From Desulfurococcales archaeon ex4484_204 (GTDB taxonomy: Archaea; Thermoproteota; Thermoprotei_A; Sulfolobales; NBVN01): DNA of 5,845 bases. Both the position numbers and the translations under genes were made by a program. Shown piece by piece: positions 1 to 5,166 of this stretch (position 1 is the first letter of the stretch; each line of letters opens with the position of its first letter). The DNA is taken from NCBI GenBank assembly GCA_002255065.1, contig NJEF01000090.1:1-5845 (forward strand). The letters run 5' to 3'. The notes beneath the pieces are model-generated. The model ran no database searches. It had not been told where the DNA came from and saw only the letters and a list, made by a program, of their open reading frames with translations.

Positions 1-2670
1 GAGGGAGTAGCTGAGCAGCCAGCTAACAGCCGGGAAGTGTCTTCTATTAGCTAGGGCTATGTCAAGCGCTATTAAGGTGCCTATGTACCTTAAGGTATTC
101 TGGGTAACGGGCTCGCTGAAGTCCGCACCCGGAGGCGATACCGCCCCAATAATCGTTAGCGAGCCAACCCTCTTAACACCCCCTAAGCACTCAACCCTCC
201 CGGACCTCTCGTAGAACTCAGCTAGCCTAGAGCCTAGGTACGCGGGAAAGCCCTCCTCACCGGGCATCTCCTCAAGCCTAGCACTTATCTCCCTCATAGC
301 TTCAGCCCACCTCGAGGTGGAGTCCGCAACCATTAGGATGTCATAGCCCATGTCCCTAAAGTACTCACCTATGGTAACGCCCAAGAAAACACTGGTCTCC
401 CTAGCCGCTACAGGCATGTTCGACGTGTTAGCTATAAACACCGCCTTCTCAGCTAGAGGTCTCCCGGAGGCCGGGTCCTTAAGCCTTAGGAAGCTATGGA
501 GGGCGTCAGCCATCTCGTTTCCCCTCTCGCCACAGCCTACGTATATGTTGAGCTTCGTCCTAGCCCACTTAGTCAAGGTCTGTAGCAGGACGGTGTTGTG
601 GTATATAGTGGGTGTGAATCCCCCAACGAAGTTATGGGTCTCCTCAACAACCAAGTCGTAAACCTCGCCCTCTTTCCTAATAACCTCAACCTCCTCGACC
701 TTATCCAGGGCGATGTATCTGAACACCTTAAGACCCTCCTTAAGCTCGCTAGAGCGGTTAATCCTAGCAGTAGTTTGAGCTAGCACGTTACCGACTTTAA
801 CGTAGCTTAGCGAGTAGGGATTAATTCCCTCCTTTACTAATCCCCTATAAACAACCCCTGACTTTAGAGCTTCGTAGGGTGCTGCCCCCTCCATTGAATG
901 CTGTAGTGCGGCTTCAACGCCATTTAATGCTTCCCCGTCGAACCTAGGGATAATTACCCTATATTCCCCGCCCACCTTATCCACTTTTACTGAGAAGGCT
1001 ATCCCTAGCTTAGTAAGGAGGTATGTGAGGTCCCGAACCACATCTCTCTGCCTGTAATCCCCGGAAACACCTAGCGCTTTAAGAATTCTGGTAATTAGTG
1101 CTGACGAGATCTCTACACGCGTCGTAAACAGCTTACCATTTACGCCAAACGTTCTAAGCACGAGCTCTCTAAACCTTTCCTTAACGCTGGGGCTACAGCT
1201 GAAGAAAACTACTTTACCTCCCCTTAACATGCCGTTAGACGCTATTAAGCCGAGGATCTCCGCGATATCCTCATTAACGTATTGTGGCACTCTAATGCTT
1301 GTTCTGCTCCCCCTAAGCCCTAGCATTGAAGGTAGGCCTACGTCTAGCCCTAGCTCCTCCCTTAACGCTACTATTAATTTTAAAGATATGTTTGCATTCC
1401 TCCTCTTAACCCTGTTTAACGTTTTAATCGATAGCCCTGAAGCCCTGCTTAACCACTCCAGCTCCCTCTTAGACAGGTTCTTAAGCACCTCCCTCACCTT
1501 AGCGTTAAGCTCTACATCCCTGCTTGTAACGCCTTTAAGGGATGATAACACCATTACCAACGGTCTATTACCGTGCGTTGCTAACTGTATGTAGCTTGGT
1601 ACTACTAGGAGAACACCTGGCTTTATATTGATTGCTTTCTCATACCTTATTAAAGCCCTAGAGCTGAGCACTGGTAGCTCGTGGTTTGGTGTAATCTCTA
1701 GCACCCTACCTAGAGCGGTCCTTATCTTAACGATGTAGTCCGTGTAGCCTTTATAGATGTGGGTAGCCCTCACCACCCTAAACTTACTGCCATCAAATCC
1801 TATGACGTGTAGAGGTTCTTTTAGCTCCACGAGCACCTCCATATCACTTAACCTCAGCCTCCTTCCCTCACATATCCTGAAGAGCTCATCTATCGGTTTT
1901 AAGCGCCAGCTAGCTAGAAGTACCGGTGTCCCTGGAGGAACGCACTTTCCGCTTCCGAAGCCTCCGGGAACAGCTGCCTTCCCACCCTTAGCTATGGGGA
2001 ACATGAGGTCTAGAACCCTCTGACCCGTTATTAGAGGTTCAGTAGGTTCTAGCCTCCTAACATAGGGCCTGGGCTTCCTAACAGGCCACTTCTGAAGCAT
2101 TGCAAGCTCTATGGTAAAGCCCCCCGACTCTACAACCCCTATAACGTCCTCCACGGTGTAGTCCCCGTCGCTGGCGATCTCCTTAAGAGTGCCGTGAACG
2201 TTGGGCGGAACCATTATTTTATGGTCTATTAAGGGCGTCTCCTTAACCACCCCTAGGAAATCCCCTGGACCTACCTTATCGCCTACCTTAATGCTTGGAT
2301 TCCTTCTAAAGAACCACTTAACATCCCTTGGTAGGGCAGGTAATTTAATGCCCCTCTTAACGAAGGGCCCTATAAGGCTCCCAATTACTGATAGAGGGCG
2401 TTGTAACCCGTCATAGACCTTACCGACAATTCCGGGGCCTAGTTCAGCAGAGAGCAGGGAGCCCGAGCCCTCAACGGGTTCCCCCACCTCAAGGCCTGAG
2501 GTGTCTTCATAGACCTGTATGAAGGCGTTGTCCCCCTGCAGCCCTATTACCTCCCCTATAAGCTTCTCCCTACCCACGTAGACGACTTCATACACCATCG
2601 AACCCTTCATACCCTCTGCAACAACTAAGGGCCCTGAAACCCTCTTTATCTTACCTACAGCCAAACCCAT
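1..2670 (-). CDS. atpA: A-type ATP synthase catalytic subunit A, intein-containing precursor (3' end outside window)
   Basis: This is the catalytic subunit of the A1 head, which makes or hydrolyses ATP at the A/B interfaces. Reading runs from ATG at 2670 through 890 codons without a stop and leaves the window at position 1. In order I see the N-terminal beta-barrel (residues 1-75), the non-homologous region specific to A/V-type subunits (about 110-195, with HKIMVPP at 150-156), a P-loop GGFGSGK (236-242) interrupted by an intein (243-692), then TVLLQ (from 693), GCGERGNE (712-719, catalytic Glu715), Walker B LMVADSTSRW (779-788) and FPAVSWLLSYSL at the edge. Removing the intein leaves 440 visible residues of a usual 580-600, so about 150 C-terminal residues are missing. 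The start overlaps the subunit F stop as TGATG, suggesting translational coupling. The P-loop has Gly where most archaeal A subunits have Pro (GPFGSGK). Identity is certain by motif; function requires protein splicing. Confidence 0.97.
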   Translation of the reverse strand, partial: MGLAVGKIKRVSGPLVVAEGMKGSMVYEVVYVGREKLIGEVIGLQGDNAFIQVYEDTSGLEVGEPVEGSGSLLSAELGPGIVGKVYDGLQRPLSVIGSLIGPFVKRGIKLPALPRDVKWFFRRNPSIKVGDKVGPGDFLGVVKETPLIDHKIMVPPNVHGTLKEIASDGDYTVEDVIGVVESGGFTIELAMLQKWPVRKPRPYVRRLEPTEPLITGQRVLDLMFPIAKGGKAAVPGGFGSGKCVPPGTPVLLASWRLKPIDELFRICEGRRLRLSDMEVLVELKEPLHVIGFDGSKFRVVRATHIYKGYTDYIVKIRTALGRVLEITPNHELPVLSSRALIRYEKAINIKPGVLLVVPSYIQLATHGNRPLVMVLSSLKGVTSRDVELNAKVREVLKNLSKRELEWLSRASGLSIKTLNRVKRRNANISLKLIVALREELGLDVGLPSMLGLRGSRTSIRVPQYVNEDIAEILGLIASNGMLRGGKVVFFSCSPSVKERFRELVLRTFGVNGKLFTTRVEISSALITRILKALGVSGDYRQRDVVRDLTYLLTKLGIAFSVKVDKVGGEYRVIIPRFDGEALNGVEAALQHSMEGAAPYEALKSGVVYRGLVKEGINPYSLSYVKVGNVLAQTTARINRSSELKEGLKVFRYIALDKVEEVEVIRKEGEVYDLVVEETHNFVGGFTPTIYHNTVLLQTLTKWARTKLNIYVGCGERGNEMADALHSFLRLKDPASGRPLAEKAVFIANTSNMPVAARETSVFLGVTIGEYFRDMGYDILMVADSTSRWAEAMREISARLEEMPGEEGFPAYLGSRLAEFYERSGRVECLGGVKRVGSLTIIGAVSPPGADFSEPVTQNTLRYIGTLIALDIALANRRHFPAVSWLLSYSL
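1003..1257 (-). other. Decayed LAGLIDADG homing endonuclease remnant in the intein
   Basis: Precursor residues 472-480 read ILGLIASNG. This aligns with the LAGLIDADG motif but has Asn in place of the catalytic Asp and Ala-Ser before it. After this comes a normal-looking subdomain ending in RILKALGVSGDY (about 527-538). The reading then passes directly to RDVVRDLTYLLTKLGIAF (543-560), which resembles the segment normally following the second LAGLIDADG motif. The second motif and its surroundings, normally several tens of residues (for example FLRGLFDADG), are absent. With both acidic residues gone, DNA cleavage is not expected. The frame is intact, as it must be for splicing of an essential host protein. 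Confidence 0.75.
1342..1479 (-). other. Helix-turn-helix-like segment inside the intein
   Basis: Precursor residues 398-443 (intein 156-201) read like a small helix-turn-helix unit: LSKRELEWLSRASGLS, then IKTLNRVKRR, then ISLKLIVALREELGLD. The pattern of a helix, a GLS turn, a basic recognition-like helix and a following LxxLIxAL helix resembles the Cro/XRE fold. It lies between splicing block B and the first endonuclease motif, where some inteins carry extra DNA-binding modules. A role in target DNA recognition for the former endonuclease is inference from position and pattern only. Confidence 0.55.
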
Positions 2671-3023
2671 CACCCCAGCTCTATAGCCACACCTAGGTAG
2701 CCCTTAACCAGGGAGTGGTAGTAGCCCTTTATATCCATCCTCCCAGCCGTTCTGATATCTGGAATGTAAACTATTAAGGGGTGTGTGAGGGCCTTCCTAA
2801 TCCTCTCAGCTATGTTCTTTAAGGATTCGTGAATGATGACCACGTTTATCCGGGGGTCATTATATACGGCGTTAAAGATCTTCGCTAACCTCCTCTTAAG
2901 AACATCCTCCGGCAGGGTAAGGTCTATAGTGAAGACCCTCCTTACACCAGCCAGCTTAAACCCTAATACGAATAGCTCATCACCCACTACAGCGATAGAG
3001 CCCTTACTTACTAATGAGTTCAT
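2670..3023 (-). CDS. atpF: A-type ATP synthase subunit F
   Basis: This is a small central-stalk subunit that binds subunit D and the lower A/B head and couples rotation to catalysis; it is related to eukaryotic V-ATPase subunit F. The 117-residue product has the family's opening strand and loop, IAVVGDELFVLGFKLAGV (residues 10-27). A Rossmann-like alpha/beta region follows, with VVIIHESLKNIAERIR (61-76) and PLIVYIPDI (82-90), and then a C-terminal segment near KGYYHSLVKGYLGVAIELG. Length is normal for archaeal subunit F (about 100-120). The ATG lies within the last 20 bases of the subunit C gene and follows a GGTGGTGGAAGG stretch that can act as ribosome binding site. The stop overlaps the subunit A start by one base (TGATG). 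Position between C and A is the classical archaeal order. Confidence 0.93.
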   Translation of the reverse strand: MNSLVSKGSIAVVGDELFVLGFKLAGVRRVFTIDLTLPEDVLKRRLAKIFNAVYNDPRINVVIIHESLKNIAERIRKALTHPLIVYIPDIRTAGRMDIKGYYHSLVKGYLGVAIELG

Positions 3024-4014
3024 AGACCTTCCACCACCTACTCAACCTATCAAGGATATAACCTTTATTAAACCCATTAATGAGGAGGTAGGTAATGTAG
3101 GATACAAAACGCGATTCAAACTCCTTAACTACCATGTAGTTAAGGACGACATCGTATGATGGAGGCGAGTACTTAAGTTCATTAAAACAGTAGAGGTACT
3201 TTAGGGATTCAAACGCTATATCCAGCTCGAAGGCCTTGTGAATACAGGTCTCTACTACCGTAGCTACACGTGAAGGTACACCTACCAACACCTTCAACGG
3301 GTCCTCGCCGGCGATCAAGGAGCGCCTAACACTGCCCTCAAGCATAGTCACTACTTTAAGGTGTCTTAGGCAGGGAACAAGCTTCACCTGAGGTTTCAGC
3401 TTGTGTGCTCCCACTATTAAGGAATCCCAGTACCTCTGGTGAGCATGCCTCTCAATAGCGTAGGCATCGATGCCGGTTAAGCTTAGGTCCTCAAACCCCC
3501 TTAAAGCGTCGGCGACTATGCGTGATACTATTGAAGGACGCGTCCTTAATAGGTCTATGAAGTCGCTAACCTTACGTACACCGCTAGCCTCACCGATGAT
3601 TGATGAAGTTAGGAAGTAGAAGTGTGCAGGGTCGATGCCCACTCTGACCTCTTTTAAGAGGTTAAGGAGCTCTACGAGCTCAAACTTACCTATGTACATG
3701 TGTATGAACTCCTTAAGAGCCCTACTTGGTTGAATGAGCTTTAAGAGGTTCCTAACGCTCTCTATCCAGCACATATTCATTACGGAGAAGAGCTTACCTA
3801 ACCCGACTTTCTCATCCAGTTTAAGGCTTAATTGAATACAGCTACTAACATCGTAGGGTGCCAGGAAGGTTATGAAGGCTTCAAGATTTGAGATGCTGGT
3901 CGAGCTTAGCGCTAATATAGCGTCAGGGGATATAGCCCTACACAGCCTGATCTTTAAGGCCTCAATAACGTTTAGGTCAGGTGACGCCATTCTTACTAAC
4001 CTTAAAGACATCAT
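3004..4014 (-). CDS. atpC: A-type ATP synthase subunit C (central-stalk socket, V-type d homologue)
   Basis: Subunit C is an all-helical, funnel-shaped protein on top of the K ring; it forms the socket that receives the D/F shaft. The 336-residue product is mostly predicted helix with no signal peptide or membrane segment, and its length matches the family (about 330-360). There is no catalytic motif; the call rests on the opening (NVIEALKIRLCRAISPDAIL), helical composition, length, and position between E and F. The start is uncertain. ATG at 4014 (or the adjacent 4011) overlaps subunit E by 38 bases, while ATG at 3990 (MASPDLNVIEAL, 328 residues) overlaps by 14 and lies closer to the usual N-terminus. 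Neither has a strong Shine-Dalgarno site. The 3' end overlaps the F gene by 20 bases. An 11-base-pair perfect inverted repeat lies in its 3' part (3122-3146). Confidence 0.88.
   Translation of the reverse strand: MMSLRLVRMASPDLNVIEALKIRLCRAISPDAILALSSTSISNLEAFITFLAPYDVSSCIQLSLKLDEKVGLGKLFSVMNMCWIESVRNLLKLIQPSRALKEFIHMYIGKFELVELLNLLKEVRVGIDPAHFYFLTSSIIGEASGVRKVSDFIDLLRTRPSIVSRIVADALRGFEDLSLTGIDAYAIERHAHQRYWDSLIVGAHKLKPQVKLVPCLRHLKVVTMLEGSVRRSLIAGEDPLKVLVGVPSRVATVVETCIHKAFELDIAFESLKYLYCFNELKYSPPSYDVVLNYMVVKEFESRFVSYITYLLINGFNKGYILDRLSRWWKVYELISK
3122..3146. repeat. Perfect 11-bp inverted repeat with 3-base loop inside subunit C gene
   Basis: TCCTTAACTAC at 3122-3132 is the exact reverse complement of 3136-3146, separated by CAT. 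In the minus-strand message this can form an 11-base-pair stem with a three-base loop. It lies within coding sequence (LNYMVVKE), about 100 bases before the subunit F start. No U-run follows, so it does not look like an intrinsic terminator. Confidence 0.7.
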
Positions 4015-4594
4015 CGTTAAGCCTTTTAATAAGTATGGTCTTAACCTTCTCCAACCTAGTTAGGTAGGTGTTATCGACAGCCACCGAGCCATCGCTTGAT
4101 TCCACGAGAACACCTCCCATGTACCTGGAGTTAAGCTTTAAAACCCTCAGTACTACATCCTTTAAGCCCTCTTCTTCAATGACATTGCTAATTAACTTGG
4201 TATCTCTTGAGACGACCTTAACAACAACTTTTTTAGAGCCGAACATACCTGCCTCCAGCGACTCCTTAAGAAGCCTCCTTAGGGACTCCTTCCTGGTGCT
4301 ATCATCAAGTGCCATTAGCTCCGCTCTTACTCGATTAACGATGTCCTTGAGAATGGCGTTCTTAGTACTAACTAATTTAAGATTAAGCTCTAAGGCTTTT
4401 TCCATTACCTTCCTGTTCTCACTGTCCCGTAGCGACCTTAGTGCTAAGCTCCTCTCCCTCTCTAGCCTCCTAAAGTACTCCCTCTCAGCTTCCTCAACGA
4501 TCTTCCTAGCCCTCTCCTTAGCTTCCTCAACGATCTTCCTAGCTACACCCTTAGCCTTCTCTAGCACACTCCTCCTTAGCTCCTCAAGGCTCAT
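3977..4594 (-). CDS. atpE: A-type ATP synthase subunit E (peripheral stalk)
   Basis: Subunit E pairs with the H/G-type subunit to form the outer stalk that holds the A/B head against rotation. The product is 205 residues, typical for the family (about 190-205). The first 70 or so residues are a charged, alanine-rich coiled coil opening MSLEELRRSVLEKA, with an 11-residue repeat (ARKIVEEAKER, then ARKIVEEAERE). The C-terminal half is the globular domain that docks on the head, with KLNSRYMGGVLVESSDG and VDNTYLTRLE typical of the family. I chose ATG at 4594 because GGGGGA (4604-4609) lies 9 bases before it and the product then begins as family members do. A GTG at 4615 would add seven residues (MFGGSRW) but has GGAGG directly against it with no spacing. 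The partner H/G subunit is not in the window. Confidence 0.93.
   Translation of the reverse strand: MSLEELRRSVLEKAKGVARKIVEEAKERARKIVEEAEREYFRRLERERSLALRSLRDSENRKVMEKALELNLKLVSTKNAILKDIVNRVRAELMALDDSTRKESLRRLLKESLEAGMFGSKKVVVKVVSRDTKLISNVIEEEGLKDVVLRVLKLNSRYMGGVLVESSDGSVAVDNTYLTRLEKVKTILIKRLNDDVFKVSKNGVT
4487..4543 (-). repeat. 24-base direct repeat with 33-base period in the subunit E coiled coil
   Basis: Positions 4487-4510 and 4520-4543 are identical over 24 bases, offset by 33 bases (11 codons), and both encode ARKIVEEA. The 11-residue period is the hendecad expected of a right-handed coiled coil in the A-type peripheral stalk. Perfect identity at the DNA level, including synonymous positions, suggests a recent duplication or conversion rather than only protein-level constraint. 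Confidence 0.85.
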
Positions 4595-4603
4595 CCAACG
4601 ACT

Positions 4604-4609
4604 TCCCCC
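4604..4609 (-). promoter_or_regulatory. Ribosome binding site that decides the subunit E start
   Basis: The minus strand has GGGGGA followed by 9 bases and then ATG at 4594. This spacing favours ATG 4594 over the upstream GTG 4615, whose nearest purine stretch (GGAGG, 4616-4620) touches the start codon. Confidence 0.5.
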
Positions 4610-4627
4610 GAACACCCTCCTACTATA

Positions 4628-5110
4628 TCATATGGTTAGCCCGGCTACTAAGGTTAGCATGAGGTAGCCGAACACTAGTCCTAATATGCCGAATAGCTCT
4701 ACGTAGGAAGCTAAGATCATCGTATGAACCCATATCCCGCCCTTAGTCTTAGGTATCTCGATAATCCCAGACATGCAAACAACCCCCTGCATCCAGGCGG
4801 ACACGAACTCCGCTAAGAAAACGGCTATACCGATCCCTAGGAAGGCCCACCCCTTAATATCTGTTAGCGTTGGGATGGACGGCAGGACAGCTGTGATGCC
4901 TAGCAAGGTAAATATTAAGCCATAGAAAGTCTGGGTCATTGGGAGGGCAGCTAGTATTATCACCTGCCTAAAGTACCCCGGCTCCTCCGCCAGGACGGCG
5001 AGCCCCGCCGATGCAGCCCTTGCCGTACCTATTGATGAACCTGCTAAACCCCCAGCAAGCCCTAAAGCTAGACCCAGCGTGGCAACGAAATTTACAGTCA
5101 CTCTCAACAC
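4628..5110 (-). CDS. atpK: A-type ATP synthase rotor subunit K, duplicated four-helix form
   Basis: This proteolipid forms the ion-carrying rotor ring. The 160-residue product is a tandem fusion of two helical hairpins: helices near 7-33, 48-78, 88-118 and 128-156. The second hairpin has the ion-binding glutamate, Glu138 in YVELFGILG. In the first hairpin the equivalent position is Met58 in LPMTQTFYG, so there is one carboxylate per four helices, as in Enterococcus hirae NtpK and eukaryotic V-type c. By motif alignment, Leu56, Thr59, Gln60, Tyr63 (helix 2), Gln108 (helix 3, WMQG) and Glu138 match the Na+-site residues of E. hirae K. The start is GTG at 5110; no other start codon lies in frame before the upstream stop at 5150-5152. 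No convincing ribosome site precedes it, but a TATA-like box about 27 bases upstream suggests a leaderless message. Confidence 0.94.
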   Translation of the reverse strand: MLRVTVNFVATLGLALGLAGGLAGSSIGTARAASAGLAVLAEEPGYFRQVIILAALPMTQTFYGLIFTLLGITAVLPSIPTLTDIKGWAFLGIGIAVFLAEFVSAWMQGVVCMSGIIEIPKTKGGIWVHTMILASYVELFGILGLVFGYLMLTLVAGLTI

Positions 5111-5130
5111 CTTAGAGTATATGAGGCAGA

Positions 5131-5142
5131 GGGTTATAAAGG
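5131..5142 (-). promoter_or_regulatory. Candidate archaeal TATA box for a leaderless subunit K transcript
   Basis: In the only real intergenic gap of the window, the minus strand reads CCTTTATAACC, with TTTATAA at 5134-5140. Its centre is about 27 bases before the first base of the subunit K GTG start at 5110. Archaeal TATA boxes usually lie about 25-27 bases before the transcription start, so transcription would begin at or next to the start codon. No clear purine-rich BRE precedes the box, which weakens the call. Extra transcription of K would suit its high copy number in the ring. Confidence 0.5.
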
Positions 5143-5166
5143 TAGAGAATCAGTTACCTGCTTCAG

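Larger units (their letters stand above)
595..1944 (-). mobile_element. Intein in the P-loop of subunit A (VMA-b type site), splicing-competent, endonuclease degenerate
   Basis: A 450-residue in-frame insertion separates Lys242 from Thr693 of the subunit A P-loop. Block A is CVPPGTPVLL with nucleophile Cys1 (TGC, 1942-1944). Block B is GRVLEITPNH, giving the TxxH motif at intein residues 85-88. Block F is VYDLVVEETHNF, and block G ends TIYHN with penultimate His449 and terminal Asn450. The next extein residue is Thr, a valid +1 nucleophile. These are the residues a class 1 intein needs, so splicing should rejoin GGFGSGK to TVLLQ. The site matches that of the archaeal VMA-b inteins known from Pyrococcus and Thermoplasma. 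The yeast-type VMA-a site (NIYVG/CGERGNE) is present further on and empty. Between blocks B and F lie a helix-turn-helix-like segment and a decayed LAGLIDADG endonuclease. Hand counts give about 42% GC in six sampled 60-base lines of the intein against about 53% in four lines of the flanking extein. Confidence 0.96.

Noticed and set aside
517..540. A second intein at the yeast-type VMA-a site.
   Set aside because: NIYVGCGERGNE is read through without interruption.
350..2416. Several plus-strand reading frames of 60-120 codons opposite subunit A (350-661, 598-783, 1229-1594, 1757-2023, 2201-2416).
   Set aside because: All lie antisense to the continuous subunit A/intein frame, and their products have no recognisable motifs.
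1..2670. The possibility that subunit A is a pseudogene split by an insertion.
   Set aside because: The frame is open through all 890 visible codons, and the insertion has all intein splicing residues with clean junctions in a known intein site.
2833..3159. A 108-codon plus-strand reading frame across the C/F junction (and a similar small one at 3872-4063).
   Set aside because: It is antisense to two overlapping, well-placed genes; the product is Ser/Thr/Leu-rich with no motif.
3649..3664. Short inverted repeat CCTCTTTTAAGAGG in subunit C.
   Set aside because: Arms of 6-7 bases with a tiny loop are common by chance in this sequence, and there is no supporting context.
4618..4634. AT-rich ATATGATATA stretch as a promoter for subunit E.
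   Set aside because: It lies at the end of the K gene only about 24-40 bases before the chosen E start, does not match a good TATA box, and a proper ribosome site precedes the E start, so it is more likely just coding end and spacer.
4068..4667. A 199-codon plus-strand reading frame opposite subunit E.
   Set aside because: It is antisense to a well-supported gene. Its Ser/Leu-rich, low-complexity product is the reverse image of a Lys/Glu/Arg-rich coiled coil, and no ribosome site or family resemblance was seen.
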